Shown here piece by piece: positions 1 through 7,510 of a DNA stretch of 64,000 bases. Below the pieces are notes generated by a model. That model searched no databases. It saw only the letters and a program-made list of their open reading frames with translations, and was not told the DNA's origin. The stretch lies in the NCBI RefSeq assembly GCF_014645195.1, contig NZ_BMLK01000013.1, forward strand, positions 1 to 64,000, written 5' to 3'. The position numbers and the translations under genes were made by a program. How positions within the stretch are numbered: the stretch's first letter is position 1; the number at the start of each line of letters is the position of its first letter. The stretch comes from Novosphingobium indicum (lineage in GTDB: Bacteria; Pseudomonadota; Alphaproteobacteria; Sphingomonadales; Sphingomonadaceae).

Positions 1-316
1 CATGGCGCATCATGTCCATCGGCTTGCGCCAGTGGGCGCATGGGTCGTGATCAGAGAGTCTTGGTATCACTGCCTTTGCACGCGATGGCGACCCGGCAAC
101 CTCGGTCGCGTGTTCGGCAATATCCAGGAATGCCTCCGAAAACCGGCTATGTTCGCGGGAAAGACCATCCAGTTCCCCAAGACCTTGCCCCTTCTCCAGT
201 CCTAAAACGACCAGCAGCGCGCAGACGATTGCAAATAATAGGTAAAACAGGACACCGATGACAGCTCGGCGAACCAAGCCATTGAGCCATCCCCAAATTA
301 GCTCTGCAGCGTCCAC
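1..316 (-). CDS. small membrane-anchored protein, unknown function (C-terminus beyond left edge)
   Basis: The frame is open from a GTG at 316 down to base 1, giving 105 residues with no stop, so the C-terminus lies outside the window. An AAGGGGG ribosome-binding site sits 4 bases before the GTG and decides the start. Residues about 17-40 form one hydrophobic helix rich in V, L, F and A. A polar, charged region follows, so a single-pass inner-membrane protein is likely. No family was recognised. It is the third of three same-strand genes (587-961, 410-586, 1-316) inside the integrated element that ends at 2878, so it is accessory cargo. The 93-base gap before it could hold its own promoter. 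Confidence 0.6.
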   Translation of the reverse strand, partial: MDAAELIWGWLNGLVRRAVIGVLFYLLFAIVCALLVVLGLEKGQGLGELDGLSREHSRFSEAFLDIAEHATEVAGSPSRAKAVIPRLSDHDPCAHWRKPMDMMRH

Positions 317-409
317 GAATCCCCCTTGAGAGAAGAGACTATGTGATAGTCAATAAAGGACAACGAAAAAAACTTCGAGTCCAGAAGGAAACCTTCATTT
401 CGGATTGAA

Positions 410-586
410 TTATTGAAGAACAAAATGTGTCGGCTGACCGAATGGGCCAATTTGTATCGATCGATCGGCCTTGAAGCCTATGCGCCGACAAAACGGCTGG
501 ACAACTTCCTCGGTCAAAAGCGCGATGATGGTCGCGCAAAAGCCGCCGGCGACCACCGACCACCGACCACCGGAACGCCATCTCAC
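410..586 (-). CDS. 58-residue hypothetical protein with one hydrophobic segment
   Basis: A GTG start at 586 directly abuts the TGA of the upstream gene (TGAGTG), and the frame runs 58 residues to TAA at 410. The abutting stop and start suggest translational coupling. Residues about 10-25 are hydrophobic (WSVVAGGFCATIIALL), consistent with a short membrane or signal segment. The C-terminus is polar. I recognise no family. Support is limited to position in a same-strand run of accessory genes and the coupled start; a chance reading frame remains possible. Confidence 0.4.
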   Translation of the reverse strand: MRWRSGGRWSVVAGGFCATIIALLTEEVVQPFCRRIGFKADRSIQIGPFGQPTHFVLQ

Positions 587-961
587 TCAGGACAATTCCG
601 ACTGCTTGATCCGATCGTCCATGGCACGCACCGCAGCGTCGAAACGGACGTCCTCGCCGATGGCTGTGGCAAGGTTTGTTTCCCAACCTTCGCTCTGGGC
701 CTGCCATGCGATGATGGCGCGCTGTGAGCGCTTCCGATTTAGATGAAAATACTGATTAATGATCTTGGCAGGCACGGCATGGCGGATGCTCTTTTCGTCG
801 GCCGGCAAGAGGGTTGTATAGGCGCAAAACGCTTCCGACATGCCCATGAGATCCCCTTCACGAGCGAGGTCTGACAGCAAGGCGAGCAAGGCGCCACTAC
901 GCACGGCATAGTCAGGCGATCCGGTATCGCGGATTGCGCTGGCAATTCGATCAGCAAGCAT
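587..961 (-). CDS. hypothetical helical protein of an integrated element
   Basis: The predicted product is 124 residues beginning MLADRIASAIRD at the ATG at 961; a TTG two codons upstream is a less likely start. It looks soluble and mostly alpha-helical, with alternating charged and hydrophobic residues and no signal peptide or membrane segment. It contains a basic patch (HLNRKRSQRAIIAWQAQ) near residue 80. No domain was recognised. It heads a minus-strand run with two smaller genes and lies 130 bases from a transposase remnant, in the accessory DNA left of the integrase. It may be an element-specific regulator or cargo protein, but nothing in the sequence settles this. Confidence 0.55.
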   Translation of the reverse strand: MLADRIASAIRDTGSPDYAVRSGALLALLSDLAREGDLMGMSEAFCAYTTLLPADEKSIRHAVPAKIINQYFHLNRKRSQRAIIAWQAQSEGWETNLATAIGEDVRFDAAVRAMDDRIKQSELS

Positions 962-1092
962 GTGCAATCACCATAGGCATTTCACGCTCTTCCCAATTCG
1001 CGGCTATCGGCCCTAGATTGGATCGTCTGTGTTTCATGATTGATGCATGTCCTTTGTCCAAGTTGGTGACGTGCGCCCCTGATTGTTACCAG

Positions 1093-1248
1093 TCAGAGGT
1101 AGAGTCCGGCTCCTTCATGATGGTTGGTTGAGTGGATGACAACCTGTCCGGGGGCATGCCCCCGGACAGGTTCGCCGGCTTTCTCGGCGGGTGTTCTCCC
1201 GCCCAGTTTCGAGTGGGGCCTGACGTGGTTATAGTCGTGCCGCCGACC
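1093..1248 (-). pseudogene. C-terminal remnant of an IS3-family transposase (OrfB)
   Basis: Read on the minus strand, this stretch encodes HDYNHVRPHSKLGGRTPAE, the conserved end of IS3-family OrfB (rve) transposases after the last catalytic acidic residue. It continues to STNHHEGAGLYL and a stop at 1093-1095. Only about 50 residues survive. The DDE catalytic core and both terminal repeats are absent, so the element is dead. It abuts another gene fragment at about 1250, which suggests deletion and rearrangement inside the island. Confidence 0.75.
1141..1172. repeat. perfect 32-bp palindrome
   Basis: The left half AACCTGTCCGGGGGCA is followed immediately by its exact reverse complement, with no loop. 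It lies inside the transposase remnant, in codons equivalent to the variable region before the C-terminus. It could extrude as a cruciform or act as a transcription barrier; no T-run follows on either strand. Confidence 0.9.
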
Positions 1249-1250
1249 GG

Positions 1251-1416
1251 CGATTTCTGCTCTCGTTCGAAGCGGGCGATCCGGACTGGGATCGCTTTGC
1301 GCTCGCAGGCCTTGCCGATCTACCCGCGCCGCAGTTCAAGCTGCTCAACATCCGGAATTCAGGCAGGATCAGCCAGGCGCCCTGCTGCCCTGCTGGCGGC
1401 ACTGGAGGGGTATTGA
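1251..1416 (+). pseudogene. C-terminal fragment of an AbiEii-like nucleotidyltransferase, frameshifted
   Basis: From 1251 the plus strand reads FLLSFEAGDPDWDRFALAG and then a segment ending in LPAPQFKLLNI. This resembles the C-terminal part of AbiEii/AbiGii-type nucleotidyltransferases (type IV toxin-antitoxin and abortive-infection proteins). The expected ending, ARRPAALLAALEGY then stop at 1414-1416, is in another frame, so a frameshift lies at roughly 1360-1375. The N-terminal nucleotidyltransferase core is missing; its place is taken by the transposase remnant. This is a broken defence-type gene. The family assignment is from memory of motif shape and is moderate in certainty. Confidence 0.5.
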
Positions 1417-1428
1417 CCGCGCTTTGGT

Positions 1429-2655
1429 TCAGGCTGAACAACTCTCTGCGATAGACCTGGACACTTCGTTGGCGGCGAGCTTGACCGCATTGTCGATGTG
1501 AACATAGCGCTGCGTGACGCCATGCGATGCATGGCCGAGTAAGGCGCAAATCGTCAGTTCCGAAAACCCCAGTTCGGCCGCCATGCTTGCGAAAGTGTGA
1601 CGCAGAGCATGGGGTGTGATCCCTGTGATACCGGCTGTAGCGCAAATGCGCTTCAGGACGCGTGGCAGGCCAACGAAATGGCCATCGGAAAAATCGCCGG
1701 GAAAAACATGGTCGTTCTTCTCGCGCTTCGGCTGTGAGCGGATGAGATCGAGGGCGACCGCCCCCAGCGCGCGTACCTGAGGTCCGGTCTTCGCATCCGG
1801 GAAGCGGACGCAGCTTCTACGCTCATCGACCCAGTCTCGTTTGAGACCAAGCGCCTCCATCCTTCGAAAGCCCGTGAGCAGGATGAGCCGAATTGCCGCC
1901 ACGGCCACCGGACTTTCGGCTTCGTGATCGGCCATCGCCTTTCCAAAGCGCTTGAGTTCTTCAGCCGAAAGGCGGCGCTCACGCTTTACATCCACCGCGA
2001 TCTTGCGGATGCCACGCGCCGGATTGGTCTCGATGACGTTCCAGCGCACCGCTTGTTCAAAAATCGTGTGCAGCATGCCGATGGTCCGGCCGGCTACGCC
2101 CGCGCCGCCGCGGGTAACGCCGCCACGTCCGTTGCGGTCCTTTGCCGTTCGCCCTTCTTTGATGTCGGCCTGGAACCGTTCCAGTTCCCCGATCGACAAG
2201 TTCTGGACTGGCCGGTTGCCGATCAGAGGCTTGACATGTTGTTCGATGCGGCTGCGGTCGAGCGCCAGAGTTGATGAGGCGACCGGCTTGCGCCTGCGTC
2301 CCAGCAGCCGTCCGGCTTCGGCTTCCTTCAGATACCAGTCGCACAGGTCGCTGACGGTCATTCCGGAGCGATTCTGATGGCGCTTCTCTGCCGGGTCATC
2401 TCCCGCAGCAACCGCGCCCAGCTTGACCCTTGCAAGGTCTCGCGCCTGCTCGACCGTGATCACACCATGGCGTCCAAGATTGATCCGGCGCTTGGTGCCC
2501 TCGCGATTACGATATTGCACCACGAAGGTCTTGAGCCCCGAGGGCAGGACGCGCACGCCAAAGCCCTTGATGTCGCTGTCCCAGAGCACGACCTGCTTCT
2601 CCGCCGGAGGTGCAAACAGCTCGACGGTACGCATTGTCAGTTTGGCGGTTGGCAT
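1429..2655 (-). CDS. tyrosine-family site-specific integrase of a genomic island
   Basis: This 408-residue integrase starts at the ATG at 2655 (MPTAKLTMRTVE); upstream in-frame TTG and GTG codons add at most eight residues. The N-terminal region (WDSDIKGFGVRVLPSG) is the DUF4102-type arm-binding domain of island integrases. A SAM-like core-binding domain follows, then the catalytic domain with Arg in GFRRMEAL, HALRHTFAS (H-x-x-R), GHASH and the nucleophile Tyr in RYVHID. All catalytic positions are present, so the enzyme is probably functional. Its 5' end faces a tRNA-Gly 3' fragment at 2834-2878, the usual arrangement for an integrase next to its attachment site. It should catalyse integration and excision of the element that extends left out of the window. 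Confidence 0.92.
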   Translation of the reverse strand: MPTAKLTMRTVELFAPPAEKQVVLWDSDIKGFGVRVLPSGLKTFVVQYRNREGTKRRINLGRHGVITVEQARDLARVKLGAVAAGDDPAEKRHQNRSGMTVSDLCDWYLKEAEAGRLLGRRRKPVASSTLALDRSRIEQHVKPLIGNRPVQNLSIGELERFQADIKEGRTAKDRNGRGGVTRGGAGVAGRTIGMLHTIFEQAVRWNVIETNPARGIRKIAVDVKRERRLSAEELKRFGKAMADHEAESPVAVAAIRLILLTGFRRMEALGLKRDWVDERRSCVRFPDAKTGPQVRALGAVALDLIRSQPKREKNDHVFPGDFSDGHFVGLPRVLKRICATAGITGITPHALRHTFASMAAELGFSELTICALLGHASHGVTQRYVHIDNAVKLAANEVSRSIAESCSA

Positions 2656-2833
2656 GTACGACACCCTACTTGGAGACAAAATCGAACACTCGATCTTGTC
2701 TCCATATTATCTCCAGCCGAATTCCAAGTCCGGCGCTGAGAAAGCTAGGCTATCGTAGACAGAAAGCAACGAAATTAAGGGTTTTCGCACTTACCCGCGC
2801 AATGAGAAAGTCTAGCGTAGGCTGCACAGCCAA

Positions 2834-2878
2834 TTGCCAAGGTTGGGGTCGAGGGTTCGAATCCCTTCGCCCGCTCCA
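2834..2878 (+). other. attachment-site remnant: 3' portion of tRNA-Gly(GCC), right end of island
   Basis: The segment runs from the anticodon loop TTGCCAA through GGTTG, a T-arm with GGTTCGAATCC, and acceptor strand CGCCCGC-T-CCA. U73 and the GCC anticodon fit tRNA-Gly. The 5' half is absent: the bases before 2834 neither pair with the anticodon stem strand GGTTG nor supply GCGGGCG. This is what remains of a tRNA after integration by crossover in the anticodon loop. The intact tRNA-Gly with an identical 3' copy should lie at the other end of the element, left of base 1. Confidence 0.82.
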
Positions 2879-3032
2879 GTTTCTCTCGCACATTCTGACA
2901 GATCAACGCTTTCTCAGCGCGGAGCTTCTGCTGCGCCTGGGGCCGCGTTTGCTGCGCTGTGCCGGGTATTGCCGGGATGTTTCAATACCTTTGCACAAGC
3001 ATTCTCGGCTTTGTCGCCCAGTCGACACATGG

Positions 3033-3072
3033 ATGTCGTTGTTCTGACCGCAAACTGCCGCAGAACTGACCG
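3033..3072 (+). promoter_or_regulatory. candidate Pho box: four half-sites at 11-bp spacing
   Basis: ATGTCGT (3033), CTGACCG (3044), CTGCCGC (3055) and CTGACCG (3066) are spaced exactly 11 bp apart, the 7+4 periodicity of PhoB sites (consensus CTGTCAT). The array lies 70-110 bases before a receptor-phosphatase operon. PhoB arrays usually replace the -35 element; no convincing -10 was identified downstream. Confidence 0.55.
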
Positions 3073-3141
3073 CAGGAAGTCAGAAAACACCGCCAGATGC
3101 CCCCCATCGAATCAAAACTCGTAAACAAGGGGGTCGAATCC

Positions 3142-5523
3142 ATGTCATTCCAGAAAGTCCGCAACGCCTGCGTGCTCGGCACGTGCCTGGCCGCAATTGC
3201 CGTCGCTTCACCGGCGATGGCCGACGAAGCTGCCGACGGTGCAGGTGCACCGATGGAAGGCGGCGCGATCGTCGTCACCGGCACGCGCGCGACGTACAAC
3301 AACTCGGCGCTGAGCGAGGAACTGATCGCGGATCAGCCGCCGATCGCCTCGGCGCTCGATCTCGTCGACACGCTGCCCGGCGTGCAGGTTCAGGAAGGCG
3401 ATGCTTTCGGTTTCGACGACTGGTCGACCGCCGTTTCGATTCGCGGTTTCCAGACCAACCTCGACCAGCAGCAGGTCGGCATCACCATCGACGGTATGCC
3501 CAACGGCGGGTCTAACTACGGTGGCGGTTCGAAGGCCAACCGCTTCATCGACACCATGAACATTCGCACGGTCGAAGTGTCGCAGGGCACGGCCGACATC
3601 GGTTCGCTCTCCAACGAGGCGCTGGGTGGCACGCTGAACTTCGTGACCTCCGATCCGCTCGACGACATGCGCGTGCGCCTGTCCGGGTCGGTCGGCGATT
3701 TCGAGGCCAGCCGCTACTACGCCCGCTTCGACACCGGTCTGTTCCTCAACGACACCGCCAAGGCCTGGTTCTCCTATTCGCATCAGGAAGCGACCGACTG
3801 GATCGGCGGTTCGGCGCAGAACCATCGCGACAACTTCGCGGCAAAGTTCATCATCGACACCCCGGTGAAATTCACCGGCTACGTCAGCTACGACGATGCC
3901 CACGAGGACAACTACGACCAGGTCTACTCGGCGGCGCAGTACGAGTACTATCCGAAGACCGATGGCCTGACCACGGACTGGACCGGCGTTCCCTATCAGG
4001 ATCAGGCCTATCGCCGCGCCTGGTCGACGCTGCGCAAGAACTTCTTCGCCTACCTCAAGGCAGATACTACGATCGGCAATGTACTCGATCTGCATGCATC
4101 GGCTTACTACCACGACATGGCTGGCCGCGGTGACTGGGTTCCGCAGTACGTCGTCGACGTGATTGCCGATGGGGCCGGCAACCCCGAAAGCGAACTGACG
4201 GGCAACAGCACGGTCGATGGCGGTTCGCCGCTCGGCACGATCTATTTCGTCGACGCCAACGGCGTGGCGATGACGCCGATCGAAGGTTGCGAGGGCAACC
4301 TGACCTATCCCTACGGCGGCACCACCAACCCGGCTTACGCCCCGGCCTGCTACGCGCCCGGCGCCATCGGTGCCCAGTCCTACCGTCACACGCACTATCG
4401 CAAGGATCGCAAGGGCGGCACGCTCGATGCGGCCTGGAATGCGGATCTGGGCGGTCTGGAAAACACCCTGCGCGGCGGTATCTGGTACGAGGACACCAAC
4501 CGCGAGGAATGGCGCAACTGGCACAACGTGATCGACACCACCGTCGGCCCCGAATACGCCTCGCTGCCCTACTGGACGCAGTATAGCCGCAAATACCCGC
4601 AGGACACTTTCAAGTGGTTCGTCCAGGACACCGTAAAGGCTGGCCCGGTCACCGCGCACGTGGGTGCCAAGCAGTTCATCAACCACATCGAACGCGTCGA
4701 TCTCTTCGGCGAGACCGACAACGTCCGCATCAAGTCGAAGTCGGACATCCTGCTTTCGGGCGGTATCCAGGTCGAGCCGATGTACGGCCTCAACCTGTTC
4801 GCCGGCTATGCCGAGAACTTCAAGTCGCTGACCGACTCGGTGCTGGAGTATAACAACGCCGACTTTACCTCGATCGATCCCGAAACCGCCGAAAACTGGG
4901 AAGCGGGCATCCGCTACCAGAACGGCTGGTTCAACGGCTCGGCCACCTGGTTCAAGGCGAAGTTCTCCAACCAGGTGATCTTCGTGCCGAACAGCACCTC
5001 GGCCGGCAACGACTACCTGGGTGAGGGTGACGGCAAGTTCTTCAACGCCGGCGGCATCGACTCGGAAGGCTTCGAACTGCTTGCCAACTTCCGTCCGGCG
5101 CGCGGTCTCAACCTCTACGGTGCCTACACCTATATCGATGCCACCTATCGCGGCACCGGCAACGCCGACCTCGATGCCGAGCAGGGCGTGACCCCGGGCA
5201 ACCGCGTGGCCGGCATCGCCAAGCACATGTGGGTGCTGTCCGGCTCGTACAACTACGGTCCGGTCACTCTGGGCGTGACAGGCAAGTACACCGGCGACCG
5301 TTTCGTCAACGCCGACAACAGCTGGACGGCGGCAAACTACTTCCTCACCGACCTCAATATCAGCGTGAAGGGCGAAGCGCTCAGCGACTCGCTCAAGGCG
5401 CTGGATTTCGCCCTCACCGTCAACAACCTGACCGACGAGAACTATCTCGGCGGCATCTCCGGCGGTTACGCATGGATCGGCGCCCCGCGCACGATGGTCT
5501 TCACTGCCACAGCCGATTTCTGA
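3142..5523 (+). CDS. TonB-dependent outer-membrane receptor of a phosphate-scavenging operon
   Basis: The product is 793 residues. The ATG at 3142 is chosen because AAGGGGG lies 8 bases upstream and a signal peptide follows at once (cleavage after SPAMA, residue 27). Residues 43-49 (IVVTGTR) form the TonB-box-like segment typical of sphingomonad receptors. The plug follows (LDLVDTLPGVQV, then VSIRGFQ), and a 22-strand barrel ends in an aromatic residue (TATADF), as outer-membrane proteins do. It imports a substrate across the outer membrane using TonB/ExbBD. The gene is first in a run with PhoD and two other secreted proteins and sits behind a Pho-box-like array. The likely ligand is therefore an organic phosphate or phosphodiester, but this is inferred from context only. 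Confidence 0.93.
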   Translation: MSFQKVRNACVLGTCLAAIAVASPAMADEAADGAGAPMEGGAIVVTGTRATYNNSALSEELIADQPPIASALDLVDTLPGVQVQEGDAFGFDDWSTAVSIRGFQTNLDQQQVGITIDGMPNGGSNYGGGSKANRFIDTMNIRTVEVSQGTADIGSLSNEALGGTLNFVTSDPLDDMRVRLSGSVGDFEASRYYARFDTGLFLNDTAKAWFSYSHQEATDWIGGSAQNHRDNFAAKFIIDTPVKFTGYVSYDDAHEDNYDQVYSAAQYEYYPKTDGLTTDWTGVPYQDQAYRRAWSTLRKNFFAYLKADTTIGNVLDLHASAYYHDMAGRGDWVPQYVVDVIADGAGNPESELTGNSTVDGGSPLGTIYFVDANGVAMTPIEGCEGNLTYPYGGTTNPAYAPACYAPGAIGAQSYRHTHYRKDRKGGTLDAAWNADLGGLENTLRGGIWYEDTNREEWRNWHNVIDTTVGPEYASLPYWTQYSRKYPQDTFKWFVQDTVKAGPVTAHVGAKQFINHIERVDLFGETDNVRIKSKSDILLSGGIQVEPMYGLNLFAGYAENFKSLTDSVLEYNNADFTSIDPETAENWEAGIRYQNGWFNGSATWFKAKFSNQVIFVPNSTSAGNDYLGEGDGKFFNAGGIDSEGFELLANFRPARGLNLYGAYTYIDATYRGTGNADLDAEQGVTPGNRVAGIAKHMWVLSGSYNYGPVTLGVTGKYTGDRFVNADNSWTAANYFLTDLNISVKGEALSDSLKALDFALTVNNLTDENYLGGISGGYAWIGAPRTMVFTATADF

Positions 5524-5560
5524 TCGGAAAACCACAGGCACTCATGGGGGAGTGTTGGAG

Positions 5561-5597
5561 CGGGCCGGTGTCCAAAGCCGGCCCGTGTTCCGTTTTT
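5561..5597 (+). terminator. stem-loop with T-run between receptor and phosphatase genes
   Basis: CGGGCCGG (5561-5568) pairs with CCGGCCCG (5578-5585) around a 9-base loop; five T's follow at 5593-5597. The 7-base gap before the T's makes it an imperfect terminator. It may give partial read-through, so that the receptor transcript exceeds the phosphatase transcript. Confidence 0.5.
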
Positions 5598-5672
5598 ACC
5601 GAAAACCGCAATACGGGCGTGACATGGGTCGCGCCCGACAAGAACAGGTCCGAGCACGAGGAGCGCTGAGAA

Positions 5673-7403
5673 ATGACCCGCACACTCCGTCAACCCGAAG
5701 TTTCCCGCCGCGCCCTGCTGGCCGGCATGGCCGGCAGCGCGGCCTTTCTGGCCATGCCGGCGTCCGTCCTGGCGCAGGCCATCGCTCCCAATCCGATGTT
5801 CCGGCACGGTGTCGCCAGCGGCGATCCCGATGCGACCAGCGTCGTGCTGTGGACCCGTCTGACCGCCGCCGCCGTCAAGGGTACCTGGGAACTGAGCACC
5901 ACGCCGGACTTTGCCGAAGTAACCAAGACCGGCCCGTTCTCTACCGATGCCGACCGCGACCACACCGTGAAGGTCCTCGCCGAAGGTCTCGAGCCCGGCG
6001 GCATCTATTACTACCGTTTCCGCGTCGGGGAAGCGCTGTCGGTGCTGGGCCGCGCCCGCACCCTGCCGGAAGGACAGCTCGACCGCCTCGGCATCGCGCT
6101 GATGAGCTGTTCGAACTACGCCTTCGGTTTCTTCAACGCCTACGACGCGATTGCCCGTGACGCCGATGTCGACTTCGTGCTGCATACCGGCGACTACATC
6201 TACGAATATGGCGGCAAGGATGGCTGGGGCGCCGATGTGGCCCGCAAGATCGGGCGCGTACACGACCCGCTGCACGACATCGTCTCGCTGACCGACTACC
6301 GCACGCGTCACGCGCAGTACAAGACTGACCTCGGCGCGCAGGCCATGCACGCGAACCACACGCTGCTCGCCTGCTGGGACGACCACGAGAGTGCGAACAA
6401 TCCCTGGGTCGGCGGCGCGCAGAACCACGATCCGGCCACGCAGGGCGACTGGGCGACCCGCCGCGCTGCCTCGATCCGCGCCTATTTCGAATGGATGCCG
6501 GTGCGCGAGCCCGAATGGCTCAAGGTCAAGGGCCGCACGCGCAAACAGTTCTGGCGCGGCTACAGCTTTGGCGATCTGGCCACCTTGCACACGATCGAAA
6601 CGCGCCACACCGCGCGCGCCAGGCAGATCGACTACATGGACTATGCCGATACCATCACCGATGCGGCATCGGCGGAGCGCTTTAAGAAGGAGGTGCTCGG
6701 CGCACCGAACCGCCCCATCCTTTCGGCCGAGTGCGAAGCGGACCTTTCCGCTGCGCTTACCCATTCGGTGGAGCAGGGCCAGCCCTGGCGCATCATCGGC
6801 TGCCCGATGGTGATCGGCCGCGTCGACGTGCCCGATGTGGTCAAGCTCGGCCTCGTCCCCGATCCCTCCGAGAAGCTGGCCCAGGCCAGGACGAAAGAAG
6901 AGCTGGCCAAGCTCGTCTACGATCCCGCCGTCGCCTTCGCGTGGAAGGGCAAGTACAACCTGCCCGACTACACCGATGCCTGGGGCGGCTATCCGTGGGC
7001 GCGTGAGCGGCTCTACGATCTCTCGCGCAAGGCGGGCGCGGGCGATCTCGTATTCCTCTCGGGCGACAGCCACAGTTTCTGGATCAACGATCTGGCCGAC
7101 GACGAAGGCCGTCCGGCTGGCATCGAGTTCGGCACGGCGGGCATCTCCTCGCCGGGCGACTTCATCTCCAGCGGCTTCGGCGAGGCGACCTCGCGTGCGC
7201 TCGACAAGGCCTATGCCGAGCACATTCCCGAGGTGACATGGACCGACAACATGCACCAGGGTTACGTACGCATCGAATTCGAACGCGAGCGCGGCATGGC
7301 GACCTTCGTGGGCGTCGATACGGTGCTGACGCCGAGCTATCGCACCATGGTGCTGCGCCGCGCGCCGTTTGAACGGCAGGGCAAGCAAGTCGCTCTCACC
7401 TGA
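5673..7403 (+). CDS. phoD: alkaline phosphatase D family phosphodiesterase/phosphomonoesterase
   Basis: This 576-residue protein has a Tat signal (SRRALLAGMAG, cleavage near residue 35), as expected for PhoD, which is exported folded with its metals. Residues about 40-130 are the N-terminal PhoD domain (FRHGVASGDPDATSVVLWTR). The metallophosphatase domain carries HTGDYIYEYGG (about 170), CWDDHESANN (about 233) and LSGDSHSFW (about 461), the Fe/Ca-binding motifs. It hydrolyses phosphomonoesters and phosphodiesters in the periplasm or at the surface to release phosphate. It follows the receptor gene by 149 bases with a hairpin between and precedes two more secreted proteins. Phosphate-starvation control by PhoB is likely. 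Confidence 0.95.
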   Translation: MTRTLRQPEVSRRALLAGMAGSAAFLAMPASVLAQAIAPNPMFRHGVASGDPDATSVVLWTRLTAAAVKGTWELSTTPDFAEVTKTGPFSTDADRDHTVKVLAEGLEPGGIYYYRFRVGEALSVLGRARTLPEGQLDRLGIALMSCSNYAFGFFNAYDAIARDADVDFVLHTGDYIYEYGGKDGWGADVARKIGRVHDPLHDIVSLTDYRTRHAQYKTDLGAQAMHANHTLLACWDDHESANNPWVGGAQNHDPATQGDWATRRAASIRAYFEWMPVREPEWLKVKGRTRKQFWRGYSFGDLATLHTIETRHTARARQIDYMDYADTITDAASAERFKKEVLGAPNRPILSAECEADLSAALTHSVEQGQPWRIIGCPMVIGRVDVPDVVKLGLVPDPSEKLAQARTKEELAKLVYDPAVAFAWKGKYNLPDYTDAWGGYPWARERLYDLSRKAGAGDLVFLSGDSHSFWINDLADDEGRPAGIEFGTAGISSPGDFISSGFGEATSRALDKAYAEHIPEVTWTDNMHQGYVRIEFERERGMATFVGVDTVLTPSYRTMVLRRAPFERQGKQVALT

Positions 7404-7415
7404 TCTTCGGTCGTA

Positions 7416-7451
7416 TGACAGCGCCGTCACCGAATTGACCAAGCGCTGTCA
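7416..7451. repeat. short inverted repeat between phoD and the next gene
   Basis: TGACAGCG (7416-7423) and CGCTGTCA (7444-7451) are perfect inverted copies separated by 20 bases, just after the phoD stop. They may form an RNA-stabilising hairpin at the end of the phoD message. No T-run follows, so it is not a terminator. Confidence 0.4.
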
Positions 7452-7510
7452 CGGCCTGCGGATAGGGCGCCCCCGAGTATCGCGCAGACCAGCATCGCGA
7501 AGGGGGCGAC

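Noticed and set aside
2804..2878. Intact tRNA-Gly gene
   Set aside because: Only the part from the anticodon loop onward fits. The bases before 2834 do not pair with the anticodon stem or acceptor strand.
3208..5541. 777-codon leftward open frame opposite the receptor gene
   Set aside because: It is antisense to a clear TonB-dependent receptor with signal peptide and barrel end. Its translation is Arg/Val/Gly/Asp-rich, as expected for the complement of GC-rich codons, and has no motif.
5466..7442. 658-codon leftward frame opposite phoD
   Set aside because: Complement shadow of phoD, with no ribosome-binding site or recognisable domain.
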